A stretch of 64,000 nt of DNA from Flavobacterium glycines (GCF_900100165.1 NZ_FNEO01000001.1:1922001-1986000); one strand, 5' to 3'; numbered from the stretch's first letter, positions 18,435 to 27,044 are shown. The notes: generated by a model from the letters alone, not told the origin. Numbers and translations are program-made.

Positions 18435-19112
18435 ATGAGTAAAATTCCTGTTTATTTTATGCCTGGTTTGGCAGCGAATCCTATGATTTTTGAACGAATT
18501 AAGCTGGATGATGCGCTGTTTGATGTTTATTATTTAGAATGGGAACTTCCAAAGTATAAAGAGGTTTTGGAGGATTATGCTAAGCGAATGGCTTTGTATG
18601 TGAAAAAAGAAAATGCTGTTTTAATAGGTGTTTCTTTTGGAGGGATTTTGGTACAGGAAATGGCTAAGTTTCTCAATGTGCAGAAAGTAATTATTATTTC
18701 GAGTGTTAAATCAAAGTTGGAATTTCCTAAACGTATTCATTTTGCCAGGAAAACATTAGTGTATAAATTAATTCCAATTCGATTGATTTTGAGTTTTGGT
18801 AAGTTGGCTCAATTTGTATTTGGAGAAAAAATGTCGCACAGAATGCAGTTGTATGATACTTTTTTATCTGTTCGTGATATTTATTATCTGAAATGGTCAA
18901 TTGAAAAAGTGGTTTTGTGGAATCGTTCTCGGGTGGATGAACGGGTGATTCATATTCACGGGGATAAGGATAATATGTTTCCTATTCAGAATATACGTAA
19001 ATGTGTTGTTGTTGAGGGGGGAACTCATGTGATGATTTATACTAAATACCGGTGGTTTAATGCTAATTTGCCGGCTATTATTTTAGATACTAAGAATTTG
19101 TTTTATAGTTGA
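18435..19112 (+). CDS. Alpha/beta hydrolase
   Basis: This 225-aa protein has a hydrolase fold without a signal peptide. The nucleophile elbow is Gly-Val-Ser-Phe-Gly-Gly (S67). The acid is probably D177 or D179 in His-Gly-Asp-Lys-Asp, and the His is probably H198 in Gly-Gly-Thr-His. The oxyanion-hole region Met-Pro-Gly-Leu-Ala-Ala-Asn lies at 9-15. The substrate is unknown. It stands alone between two terminators. Confidence 0.82.
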   Translation: MSKIPVYFMPGLAANPMIFERIKLDDALFDVYYLEWELPKYKEVLEDYAKRMALYVKKENAVLIGVSFGGILVQEMAKFLNVQKVIIISSVKSKLEFPKRIHFARKTLVYKLIPIRLILSFGKLAQFVFGEKMSHRMQLYDTFLSVRDIYYLKWSIEKVVLWNRSRVDERVIHIHGDKDNMFPIQNIRKCVVVEGGTHVMIYTKYRWFNANLPAIILDTKNLFYS

Positions 19113-19131
19113 AAAGCTATGGGGAAGGCAT

Positions 19132-19172
19132 AAAAAAAACCGTCAAATAATTTTATTTGACGGTTTTTTTTA
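19132..19172. terminator. Bidirectional terminator between convergent genes
   Basis: AAACCGTCAAATAA pairs with TTATTTGACGGTTT with A and T tracts on the two sides. It serves the hydrolase and the TPR-like gene. Confidence 0.9.
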
Positions 19173-19184
19173 TTGTGTTGAAAG

Positions 19185-19700
19185 TTATATTTTTTTCATT
19201 TGTTCTTTCATCATGTTGATTTGATCTTTCAGCATTCCTTGTTTGTCTAGTTTTTTAACTTCAGAAATCAGGTTGTTAGCTTCAATTTTTCTTCTTCTTG
19301 ATAAAGCTATTCCGGCTAAGTTTAATTTAGCAACTGCTAGATCCATATCCATGGACAGGCCTAATTCGATGGCTTTCTTGAAATATTTTTCAGACTGATT
19401 GATATTTGTTTGCGAAAGCATGATTCCGTGAAGGTAATTAAAGTAGCCTTGTTGTTTTCTTGTTAAGGCTCCGTCAGGGTTTTTGATATGAGAAAGCCAT
19501 TTTTGAGCGCCTTCAAAATCTTGTTTTCTTAATTTTAAAAAAGCTAATAATATATATTCGTTTCTGTAATAAAGGAAAACAGGGATTGCAGTAAGTAATA
19601 ATAAGAAAATTCCGTTTCCAATATTGTTTTCGGTAAATTGCCAAATGCTTGTAATTACGATAAGTCCGGCGATAATAAGTTTGATATTCTTGTTTAACAT
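19185..19700 (-). CDS. Membrane-anchored TPR-like protein
   Basis: I start at the ATG at 19700 (171 aa, Met-Leu-Asn-Lys-Asn-Ile). An in-frame upstream Met at 19892 would run antisense through rpmH and its promoter. Two hydrophobic segments (about 7-23 and 28-48) precede helical repeats of TPR character (about 60-160, including Tyr-Phe-Lys-Lys-Ala-Ile-Glu-Leu-Gly). The protein probably sits in the inner membrane with a helical scaffold facing the cytoplasm. Its function is unknown. It is divergent from rpmH. Confidence 0.7.
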   Translation of the reverse strand: MLNKNIKLIIAGLIVITSIWQFTENNIGNGIFLLLLTAIPVFLYYRNEYILLAFLKLRKQDFEGAQKWLSHIKNPDGALTRKQQGYFNYLHGIMLSQTNINQSEKYFKKAIELGLSMDMDLAVAKLNLAGIALSRRRKIEANNLISEVKKLDKQGMLKDQINMMKEQMKKI

Positions 19701-19765
19701 GATGGGTATATAATTTGTGCTTGCAAAGATAGTAAAAGGAATTAAAAATATTTTTATAAAACTTC

Positions 19766-19795
19766 TTGCCAGAAAAAAAAGTCTTTGTATATTTG
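19766..19795 (+). promoter_or_regulatory. Promoter of rpmH
   Basis: TTG (19766-19768), 19 bases, TATATTTG (19788-19795): full consensus, with a leader of about 65 nt. Confidence 0.75.
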
Positions 19796-19867
19796 CACTC
19801 GGTTTAGAAATAGCCACCACATCAAAAAATAAAAGATACAAATAATAAGATTTAAAGATACAAAGCA

Positions 19868-20029
19868 ATGAGCAAAAGAACGTTTCAACCATCGAAAAGA
19901 AAAAGAAGAAATAAACACGGATTTATGGACAGAATGGCTTCTGCAAATGGAAGAAAAGTTCTTGCGCGTAGAAGAGCTAAAGGAAGACATAAATTAACTG
20001 TTTCTAGCGAGCCTAGACACAAAAAATAA
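19868..20029 (+). CDS. rpmH: 50S ribosomal protein L34
   Basis: This 53-aa, very basic protein begins Met-Ser-Lys-Arg-Thr-Phe-Gln-Pro-Ser. It contains [10 protein letters not shown] and [13 protein letters not shown], the L34 signature. It has a clean promoter and terminator. The usual neighbour rnpA is not downstream: carB follows, so the classic rpmH-rnpA pair is broken, as in many Bacteroidota. Confidence 0.97.
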
Positions 20030-20048
20030 TGTTTGTATAAACATAAAT

Positions 20049-20082
20049 AAGGGCGTTACTTTTTTTAGTATCGCCCTTTTTT
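20049..20082 (+). terminator. Terminator after rpmH
   Basis: AAGGGCG (20049-20055) pairs with CGCCCTT (20072-20078), with inner TACT/AGTA, then a T run. Confidence 0.85.
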
Positions 20083-20192
20083 ATACCTTGTCATAAATAT
20101 AACTCAAACTTAAGATTTTTAGTGAGTTGCATCATTTTAAACTTATAAAATTGAGAGATAAAAAAACTTGAAAAAACAATAATTACATCATA

Positions 20193-23048
20193 ATGCCAAA
20201 AGACACTTCAATCAAATCAGTTTTAATTATAGGTTCAGGTCCTATCGTTATTGGTCAAGCTTGCGAATTTGATTACGCAGGATCACAATCAGCACGTTCT
20301 ATTCGTGAAGAAGGAATCGAGGTTATTCTTATCAATTCGAATCCTGCTACAATTATGACCGACCCTTCTATGGCGGATCATATCTACTTGAAGCCTTTAA
20401 CAACTAAATCGATTATTGAAATCCTAAAAGAGCACCCGCAAATTGATGCTGTATTGCCTACAATGGGAGGACAAACAGCACTTAACTTGTGTTTAGAGGC
20501 TCAGGAAAAAGGAATTTGGGACGACTTTGGAGTACGATTGATTGGTGTTGATGTAAATGCCATTAATATTACTGAGGACAGAGACCAATTTAAAGACCTT
20601 TTAAAGAAAATAGGTGTGCCTACCGCTCCTGCTGAAATTTGTACTTCTTATTTAAGAGGAAAAGAAATTGCTCAGGAATTTGGTTTTCCATTAGTTATAC
20701 GTCCTTCGTTTACTCTTGGAGGAACAGGAGCTTCTATCGTATACAAACCGGAAGATTTTGACAGATTATTAACTGCCGGACTTGAAGCCTCACCAATTCA
20801 CGAAGTTTTGATTGACAAGGCTTTGATGGGATGGAAAGAGTACGAATTAGAACTTTTAAGAGATAAAAATGATAATGTTGTAATTATCTGTTCTATCGAA
20901 AATATGGACCCAATGGGAATTCATACGGGAGATTCGATTACAGTAGCACCAGCAATGACATTATCGGATACAACATTCCAAAAATTACGTGATTACGCTA
21001 TCCTGATGATGCGTAGTATTGGTAATTTTGCCGGAGGATGTAACGTGCAGTTTGCCGTTTCACCGGATGAAAAAGAAGATATCGTAGCAATCGAGATTAA
21101 CCCTCGTGTATCTCGTTCTTCTGCTTTGGCATCTAAAGCAACAGGTTATCCAATTGCTAAAATCGCTTCGAAATTAGCTTTAGGTTATAATTTAGATGAG
21201 TTGCAAAACCAAATTACAAAATCAACTTCGGCTCTTTTCGAACCAACATTAGATTATGTGATTGTGAAAATCCCACGTTGGAACTTCGATAAATTTGAAG
21301 GTTCAGACAGAACTTTAGGACTTCAAATGAAATCAGTAGGTGAGGTAATGGGAATTGGACGTTCGTTCCAGGAAGCTTTACATAAAGCTACTCAATCATT
21401 GGAAATCAAAAGAAATGGTTTAGGAGCTGATGGAAAAGGTTATACTAATTACGAGCAAATCATTGAAAAACTGACTTATGCAAGTTGGGATCGTGTATTT
21501 GTAATTTACGATGCTATCGCAATGGGAATTCCATTGAGCCGTATCCACGAAATTACTAAAATCGATATGTGGTTCCTGAAACAATATGAAGAACTATTTA
21601 TTTTAGAAAAAGAAATTTCTAATTATAAAGTAAGTGATTTGCCAAAAGAATTGTTGCTTGAAGCAAAACAAAAAGGTTTTGCTGACCGTCAATTGGCTCA
21701 TATGATGGGATGTTTAGAGAGTGAAGTGCATGCTTTACGTATGGAAATGAATATTAACCGTGTTTTTAAACTGGTTGATACCTGTGCGGCTGAGTTTAAA
21801 GCTAAAACGCCTTATTACTATTCAACTTTTGAGGCTGAAATTGAAAAAGCAGACGGAACCCGTTTTGTAGATAACGAAAGTTATGTTACTGATAAAAAGA
21901 AAGTAATTGTTCTGGGGTCCGGACCAAACCGTATTGGACAGGGAATTGAGTTTGATTATTCTTGTGTACACGGAGTTTTGGCTTCTAAAGAATGTGGTTA
22001 CGAAACTATTATGATCAACTGTAACCCTGAAACGGTTTCTACTGATTTTGATACAGCAGATAAATTATATTTCGAACCAGTATTCTGGGAACATATTTAC
22101 GATATTATCCAACACGAAAAACCGGAAGGTGTTATCGTTCAGTTAGGTGGACAAACAGCATTGAAATTAGCTGAGAAATTATCTAAATACGGTGTAAAAA
22201 TCATCGGAACTAGTTTTGACGCGTTAGATTTAGCTGAGGATAGAGGACGTTTCTCTGATTTATTGACTGATTTGAAAATTCCTTTCCCTAAATTCGGAAT
22301 TGCAGAAAGTGCAGACGAAGCTTCTAAATTAGCAGATTCATTGGATTTCCCATTATTAGTTCGTCCTTCTTATGTATTAGGAGGTCAGGGAATGAAAATT
22401 GTAATTAACAAACAAGAGTTAGAAGAGCACGTAATTGATTTATTGAAATCGATTCCTGGTAATAAATTATTGTTGGACCACTATTTAGATGGTGCTATCG
22501 AAGCTGAAGCAGATGCAATTTGTGACGCTGACGGAAATGTGTACATCATCGGAATTATGGAGCATATTGAGCCTTGTGGAGTTCACTCCGGAGATTCTAA
22601 TGCGACATTACCTCCGTTTAACTTAGGAGAGTTTGTAATGCAACAAATCAAAGATCATACGCAGAAAATTGCTGTAGCTTTGAAAACAGTTGGTTTAATC
22701 AATATCCAGTTTGCTATCAAAGACGATACGGTTTATATCATCGAAGCTAACCCAAGAGCTTCCCGTACAGTTCCTTTTATCGCAAAAGCTTACGGTGAGC
22801 CATACGTGAACTATGCTACAAAAGTCATGTTAGGACATAGTAAAGTAACTGATTTTGATTTCAATCCTCAATTAAACGGTTTTGCAATCAAACAACCGGT
22901 ATTCTCTTTCAGTAAATTCCCTAACGTAAACAAAGCATTAGGACCTGAAATGAAATCTACAGGAGAAAGTATCTTGTTTATTGAAGACTTAAAAGACGAT
23001 CAGTTCTACGAATTGTACTCAAGAAGAAAAATGTATTTGAGTAAATAA
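20193..23048 (+). CDS. carB: Carbamoyl-phosphate synthase large chain, lacking the C-terminal allosteric domain
   Basis: It makes carbamoyl phosphate from bicarbonate, ammonia (from CarA) and two ATP, for pyrimidines and arginine. Two repeated ATP-grasp halves are visible, beginning Gly-Ser-Gly-Pro-Ile-Val-Ile-Gly-Gln and Gly-Ser-Gly-Pro-Asn-Arg-Ile-Gly-Gln. Each contains the Val/Ile-Arg-Pro-Ser loops and the Asn-Pro-Arg-(Val/Ala)-Ser-Arg motif. At 951 aa it is about 120 residues shorter than the E. coli enzyme and stops where the MGS-like regulatory domain would start. UMP/ornithine control of the E. coli type should therefore be absent. carA is not adjacent. The gene is monocistronic. Confidence 0.95.
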   Translation: MPKDTSIKSVLIIGSGPIVIGQACEFDYAGSQSARSIREEGIEVILINSNPATIMTDPSMADHIYLKPLTTKSIIEILKEHPQIDAVLPTMGGQTALNLCLEAQEKGIWDDFGVRLIGVDVNAINITEDRDQFKDLLKKIGVPTAPAEICTSYLRGKEIAQEFGFPLVIRPSFTLGGTGASIVYKPEDFDRLLTAGLEASPIHEVLIDKALMGWKEYELELLRDKNDNVVIICSIENMDPMGIHTGDSITVAPAMTLSDTTFQKLRDYAILMMRSIGNFAGGCNVQFAVSPDEKEDIVAIEINPRVSRSSALASKATGYPIAKIASKLALGYNLDELQNQITKSTSALFEPTLDYVIVKIPRWNFDKFEGSDRTLGLQMKSVGEVMGIGRSFQEALHKATQSLEIKRNGLGADGKGYTNYEQIIEKLTYASWDRVFVIYDAIAMGIPLSRIHEITKIDMWFLKQYEELFILEKEISNYKVSDLPKELLLEAKQKGFADRQLAHMMGCLESEVHALRMEMNINRVFKLVDTCAAEFKAKTPYYYSTFEAEIEKADGTRFVDNESYVTDKKKVIVLGSGPNRIGQGIEFDYSCVHGVLASKECGYETIMINCNPETVSTDFDTADKLYFEPVFWEHIYDIIQHEKPEGVIVQLGGQTALKLAEKLSKYGVKIIGTSFDALDLAEDRGRFSDLLTDLKIPFPKFGIAESADEASKLADSLDFPLLVRPSYVLGGQGMKIVINKQELEEHVIDLLKSIPGNKLLLDHYLDGAIEAEADAICDADGNVYIIGIMEHIEPCGVHSGDSNATLPPFNLGEFVMQQIKDHTQKIAVALKTVGLINIQFAIKDDTVYIIEANPRASRTVPFIAKAYGEPYVNYATKVMLGHSKVTDFDFNPQLNGFAIKQPVFSFSKFPNVNKALGPEMKSTGESILFIEDLKDDQFYELYSRRKMYLSK

Positions 23049-23097
23049 CATTTGAAAGTTATATAGTTATCCTAAAATAGGCTGACAGATTGATATG

Positions 23098-23138
23098 AAA
23101 ATCCCGATTGCATTATGTAATCGGGATTTTCGTTTTTT
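23098..23138 (+). terminator. Terminator after carB
   Basis: AAAATCCCGATT (23098-23109) pairs perfectly with AATCGGGATTTT (23119-23130), then C and a T run. Confidence 0.9.
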
Positions 23139-23241
23139 ATAAGTCTGTTATAATATTTTAATTGAGATAAATAATTGTACAACCAGATGTCCCGAAATTA
23201 GATTCTCGGGTTTTGTCTTGCTATAGCGCTATGATTGTGTT

Positions 23242-24540
23242 TTATTTTTTAAGTTTTGTAAAATAAATTAAAGCATAGATGACAGATAAAACTCCAATAG
23301 AAATGACTGTTCCAATGATTTCGTTTTGTGTCAAATTAGATAAAAAATAAAGAATAATAGCAATTGATAGTATAGGAATACTTAAACCGCCGGGAATAGT
23401 AAATTCATCTGCTTTAGCTTTCTGACTGTAGCGCAATTTGATTACGGCTAAAACCACTCCCATGTAAACTATTAAAATGGAACTACTTGCAATAACAACC
23501 AGGCTTTCAAAACTTCCTGTTGCAGCAATCAAAAAACCTAATAAGGCATAAACAATAATCGCTATATAAGGAGTTGCGAAGGAGGAATGGATTTTGGCCA
23601 GAGCCTTTATGGGAATTACCCGGTCACGAGAAAGCGCATACAATGTTCTTGGATTATTTAAAATATCTCCACTCAGGAAACCAAACATCGAAATAGCGGC
23701 TCCCGTAGTTAAAATTACAAATCCAATTGGACCAAAAATAACATCGGCAGTAGCAGCAAGCGGAGTAGCGGTATGTTGTGGCAATTGATTTCCTAAAACA
23801 CCCTGAGCTACCGTTTGAATGAGCATATAAAGGATCACAATTGCAGTGATACTAATGAAAATAGCTTTAGGAATGGTGCGCTTAGGATTAATAACCTCGC
23901 CCGAAACTACAATTCCGGATTCGCAACCCTGAAAGGCAAAAAATAAAACAAGAGAAGTTTTTCCCAGTTGTTGAATATCAGGAAAACGTTCTATAACTAA
24001 ATTCTGCACAGAAACAGCCTGCCAACCAAAAACAACCAAAAGCAATAAGGGAATTAACTTAGCAATTGTGTTGATTTTGACCAATCCAATACCTTGTTTT
24101 ACACCAATTACATTGATAAAAGCCAGACCTCCAAAAACTAAGATTAAAAACAAAATACGTATCGCTGCTAATTCGAAGACAGGATGTGCAGAGCCCAAAA
24201 CATTAACCAGAGCGTTAGAAACAGCTGCATCGGCAAGCAGAGTACCACCAACGGTAAAAACACCTGCAAGGAAACCCGCATAAGGGCCAAAAGCCGTTTC
24301 AATATAGGAATAAACACCGCCTGTTTGTGTTACTTTACTGGAAGCTTCGGCAAAACAAAGCATGATAAGGGCCATTAAAAGTCCGCAAAAAAAGTAGGCA
24401 ATAATACTCGATGCCCCCATAGATGAGGCAACAATAGCTGGAAGAGCAAAAATTCCGGCGCCAATAATGACATTCATAATATTGGCTGATAAGCCAAAAA
24501 CACCAATGGTGCGTTTAAATTCTTCTTCCTGGTTAATCAT
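23242..24540 (-). CDS. APC-family amino acid permease
   Basis: This 432-aa protein has about twelve membrane helices. The first helix carries the family's unwound Gly-rich motif (Ile-Ile-Gly-Ala-Gly-Ile-Phe-Ala-Leu-Pro). Helix 6 has Phe-Phe-Ala-Phe-Gln-Gly-Cys-Glu-Ser-Gly. The ending and overall order fit the APC superfamily of amino acid/cation symporters or exchangers. The substrate cannot be read. It is single, with no obvious operon partner. Confidence 0.87.
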   Translation of the reverse strand: MINQEEEFKRTIGVFGLSANIMNVIIGAGIFALPAIVASSMGASSIIAYFFCGLLMALIMLCFAEASSKVTQTGGVYSYIETAFGPYAGFLAGVFTVGGTLLADAAVSNALVNVLGSAHPVFELAAIRILFLILVFGGLAFINVIGVKQGIGLVKINTIAKLIPLLLLVVFGWQAVSVQNLVIERFPDIQQLGKTSLVLFFAFQGCESGIVVSGEVINPKRTIPKAIFISITAIVILYMLIQTVAQGVLGNQLPQHTATPLAATADVIFGPIGFVILTTGAAISMFGFLSGDILNNPRTLYALSRDRVIPIKALAKIHSSFATPYIAIIVYALLGFLIAATGSFESLVVIASSSILIVYMGVVLAVIKLRYSQKAKADEFTIPGGLSIPILSIAIILYFLSNLTQNEIIGTVISIGVLSVIYALIYFTKLKK

Positions 24541-24684
24541 CTTTTTGGGGTTTATGGATAAGTTGCTTTAGAAAACGAAGTTATGCAAAAAAGATGTTGC
24601 TTGACCAAAGAAAAGTGATTGCTGAAGAAATTCAACATTTTTGTGCCTGACTTTGAAAAAATGTTTTCTTTGATTTTTGGTGAG

Positions 24685-25251
24685 TCAATATTTCAACGGC
24701 TCGTAATAAAGTACAATAACACCTGAACCAAAAGTTTTTGTTTTGGAGAGTTTGAGATTTTTTCTGTCTTTTAATTTGTCAAACAATGGCAGACCCTTTC
24801 CTTCTAAGACAGGATGAATGCAAATCTGAAATTCGTCAATCAAGTTAAGGTTCATCAGATGAATAATTAAACTTCGACTGCCAACTAAAATATCTTTTCC
24901 GGATTGTTGTTTGAGTTCTGTAATTTCTTTTTCTATAGGTTGGTTTGATAATTTAACACTATCCCATCCGATAGCTATCGAATCCGTATTTTTCAGCGTA
25001 TGCGAATAGACAATTTTTGGAACCCGGTCTATTGCCAAAGCAAAGTCATCCATTGTTTTTTCACCGGAAGGATTTTTTAGCAGCGTTTGCCAGAACTGCA
25101 TCAATTGGTACGTTATTCTTCCATATAGAATAACTCCTACCTCATCTAAAAGCTCAGTATAATGTTGGTGTAGTTCTTCATCTGCAATTCCTGCTGTATG
25201 ATCGCAAATTCCGTCCAATGTCATATTGATTGCAGCAATTACTCTTCTCAT
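24685..25251 (-). CDS. Dihydrofolate reductase-like protein (RibD C-terminal family)
   Basis: This 188-aa protein begins Met-Arg-Arg-Val-Ile-Ala-Ala-Ile-Asn-Met-Thr-Leu-Asp-Gly. It contains Leu-Tyr-Gly-Arg-Ile-Thr-Tyr and Asp-Ile-Leu-Val-Gly-Ser-Arg, the NADPH-fold pattern of the DHFR/RibD-C superfamily (often called YwjB/YyaP-like). These are putative reductases with unknown substrates, not trimethoprim-target DHFR. Its upstream region holds a tandem palindromic 13-mer. It is the downstream end of the minus-strand accessory run. Confidence 0.82.
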   Translation of the reverse strand: MRRVIAAINMTLDGICDHTAGIADEELHQHYTELLDEVGVILYGRITYQLMQFWQTLLKNPSGEKTMDDFALAIDRVPKIVYSHTLKNTDSIAIGWDSVKLSNQPIEKEITELKQQSGKDILVGSRSLIIHLMNLNLIDEFQICIHPVLEGKGLPLFDKLKDRKNLKLSKTKTFGSGVIVLYYEPLKY

Positions 25252-25309
25252 AATTTATTTCTTTTAAATCAGCTGTAAAAAACACTCATGCCAGTATGTG
25301 GGTTTCATA

Positions 25310-25336
25310 TTTGATACTATCATTTGATACTATCAA
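25310..25336 (-). promoter_or_regulatory. Tandem 13-bp palindromic repeat, operator candidate for the DHFR-like gene
   Basis: TTTGATACTATCA occurs twice with no gap (25310-25322 and 25323-25335). Each unit is near-palindromic: TTTGATA and TATCAAA around a central base. It lies 59-84 bases upstream of the gene starting at 25251. Confidence 0.45.
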
Positions 25337-25385
25337 AATAATAATTTTAAATTCTATTGCGTAATTTTTGCCAAGTAATATTATG

Positions 25386-25524
25386 GCTAACGGTTTGTTG
25401 CTTTGCTCAGTGGCTTGAAATTCAAGACTGAACATTATAAATATAAAAATTAGATTGGAGTTAACAGCGTTTTTTCGCAAGAAAAAACCAAGCCCAAGCC
25501 ATTGTGCAAAACAGCTGTTGGTAG
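25386..25524. repeat. Cassette-type imperfect palindrome A (attC-like candidate)
   Basis: The 139-bp element begins GCTAACG (25386-25392) and ends AGCTGTTGGTAG (25513-25524). Internally TTTGCTCAGTGGCTTG (25402-25417) pairs with CAAGCCATTGTGCAAA (25495-25510) at 14 of 16 positions plus one G-T. A second hairpin lies near 25468-25488. Element B shares both ends and nearly the same length but a different interior. It ends 6 bases after the stop codon of the lipoprotein gene at 25531. A short open frame at 25286-25480 overlaps it and looks non-coding. Confidence 0.6.
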
Positions 25525-25530
25525 TAGGTT

Positions 25531-26094
25531 TTATTTATTCGCAATTATAATTTCAGAAATCAATTCGTTTTCAAATTCTAAAACTCTTCTCTTTTTGTCG
25601 TTTATAAATGCAGATGATTGAATTTTTGGAAAACCTTTGAAAAAGTAGTCTAGATAATGAACATATAAACCTTTATACTTAACATCTTTCATACTAAAAA
25701 CTGAATTAAGTCTTTTGATAAAATTTGAAGAACTTATAAGTTTTTCAAATTCAGTTCTATATTTTTCAGTTTTTTTGGTATAAGTTTCTCCTTTTTGTGA
25801 ATATAAATCTCCATTAAAGAATATTTCATTTCCTTGTTCTTTTACCTCTTTTTCAATAGTCGTTAAATAATCAAAATACTCTTTTGATAAACTATCACAA
25901 AGTTTAATTTTCCATGACGTTTCAGTATTTTTTATTTTTGATATTTTGATTTTAATATTCTCTTTCAAAATTTCATTGTACTCATTATTTTCTTTTATGT
26001 GTAAGTCATAAGTTACTTCGAATTTTTCTTCTATGCTTAAATCGGAATTACAAGAGGTAAAAGTAAAAAGTGTTAAAAAAAATATTTTCTTCAT
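25531..26094 (-). CDS. Small lipoprotein, unknown family
   Basis: This 187-aa protein has a type II signal peptide ending Thr-Phe-Thr-Ser-Cys (C15). The rest is rich in Lys, Glu and Ile with no motif I recognise. A Tyr-Leu-Asp-Tyr-Phe-Phe-Lys-Gly-Phe-Pro stretch near 150 is the most distinctive part. The gene is more AT-rich than the nearby housekeeping genes, which fits transfer. It stands alone between palindrome A (downstream) and palindrome B (upstream). Confidence 0.65.
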   Translation of the reverse strand: MKKIFFLTLFTFTSCNSDLSIEEKFEVTYDLHIKENNEYNEILKENIKIKISKIKNTETSWKIKLCDSLSKEYFDYLTTIEKEVKEQGNEIFFNGDLYSQKGETYTKKTEKYRTEFEKLISSSNFIKRLNSVFSMKDVKYKGLYVHYLDYFFKGFPKIQSSAFINDKKRRVLEFENELISEIIIANK

Positions 26095-26130
26095 ATTATG
26101 TTTTTCATCTCGATTTTGGTTAAACTTACT

Positions 26131-26264
26131 GCTAACGTCTTGGTACTAAAGCGGGTTTGGGATTAAATTAAGACCTATTCTCGGATTTGCCAAATCATCC
26201 CAAATACAAAACCAACTTTCCATTAAGCCAAATGCCCAAATCCGTTGTAGTAGCTGTTAGTGGC
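26131..26264. repeat. Cassette-type imperfect palindrome B (attC-like candidate)
   Basis: The element begins GCTAACG (26131-26137) and ends AGCTGTTAGTGG (26252-26263), about 133 bp. TACTAAAGCGGGTTTGGG (26144-26161) pairs with CCCAAATCCGTTGTAGTA (26235-26252) at 15 of 18 positions plus two G-T. It ends 8 bases past the stop codon of the gene at 26272 and starts 36 bases upstream of the gene starting at 26094. Conserved ends with a variable but still self-complementary interior is the pattern of recombination sites folded as single strands. Confidence 0.6.
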
Positions 26265-26271
26265 TGGCAAT

Positions 26272-26820
26272 TTATTCCTGTTGAATCCATTCATATTTTC
26301 CATTTTTCAGATATATAATTCCGCCTCCGCAACTTTCTTTAGCGTGCATATATATTCCGTCATTTAATAGTTTTATTTTATCAACTTCTTTTATTTCTTC
26401 TTCGGATAATAATTCTCCATCTTTATTTACATTATTCCAATAGATTTCATTTTTCGGTGCTTTTTCAAAAATTCCTGCCCAATCAATTTCATCAAAACCT
26501 TGTTCTAATATATTATTTCCCATTCCGAAATAATCAGTTCTATTTCCGTTTCCAAAGATTATTCTCAAACCGCTTTTTCCGTTTTTCGTACTCCTAACAA
26601 TTTCAACTATTTCATTCAAATTATCTCCATCTAAATCACACAGAATTTTGTTTGTTTTGTGTTTTTTAGAAGTTTCTATTGTGTCAATATTTTTAACTTT
26701 AGTTTCTCTTTTTACTAACGTGTTATATCCTTTATTTTGGACTTTTTCGGATTCTTCTTTTACTTCCTTTTTACAAGAAATAAAAACTAGAATAATAACT
26801 ATTAAGATTCTAATTTTCAT
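26272..26820 (-). CDS. Small lipoprotein, unknown family
   Basis: This 182-aa protein has a lipobox Phe-Ile-Ser-Cys (C16) followed by a Lys/Glu-rich linker. The folded part contains Cys-Asp-Leu-Asp-Gly-Asp-Asn-Leu-Asn-Glu-Ile-Val-Glu-Ile (near 61-74), reminiscent of FG-GAP/VCBS-type calcium loops. A Glu-Ser-Cys-Gly-Gly-Gly segment lies near the C-terminus. The family is not recognised. Like its neighbour it is a lone AT-rich gene with a palindromic element right after its stop codon. Confidence 0.65.
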   Translation of the reverse strand: MKIRILIVIILVFISCKKEVKEESEKVQNKGYNTLVKRETKVKNIDTIETSKKHKTNKILCDLDGDNLNEIVEIVRSTKNGKSGLRIIFGNGNRTDYFGMGNNILEQGFDEIDWAGIFEKAPKNEIYWNNVNKDGELLSEEEIKEVDKIKLLNDGIYMHAKESCGGGIIYLKNGKYEWIQQE

Positions 26821-26852
26821 ATTTCGTTTTTCTGCGTTTTTTAGGTTTGCTT

Positions 26853-26940
26853 GCCACTAACTTGTATATAGGTCTGATAAAATAAGATCTATCACCCCAA
26901 TTTTGGACGGATAGGTCTGACGGTAATCAGATTTTATTTT
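26853..26940. repeat. Palindromic element C (half-site plus hairpin)
   Basis: GCCACTAAC (26853-26861) is the exact reverse complement of the right end of element B. AAAATAAGATCT (26879-26890) pairs with AGATTTTATTTT (26929-26940) at 11 of 12 positions. The 10-mer ATAGGTCTGA is directly repeated at 26868-26877 and 26911-26920. The opposite terminal motif (CGTTAGC) is not found, so the element may be degenerate or partial. Confidence 0.45.
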
Positions 26941-27044
26941 ACCAAATATATAAATAATTCACTACAAATTACATAGAATTTCAATTTCATAATTCAATGG
27001 CAATTACAATTTTAGAAAGAAAATAATCGGTAAAAGTATACCAT

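Noticed and set aside
19698..19892. N-terminal extension of the TPR-like protein up to 19892
   Set aside because: It would run antisense across the rpmH promoter and start codon. The ATG at 19700 gives a normal membrane-protein start.
24685..25251. Trimethoprim-resistance dihydrofolate reductase cassette
   Set aside because: The sequence belongs to the RibD-C/YwjB-like side of the superfamily and lacks the folate-DHFR motifs.
25286..25480. 64-codon open frame upstream of the DHFR-like gene
   Set aside because: It overlaps palindrome A and the tandem operator-like repeats, has no recognisable domain, and its composition follows the repeats.
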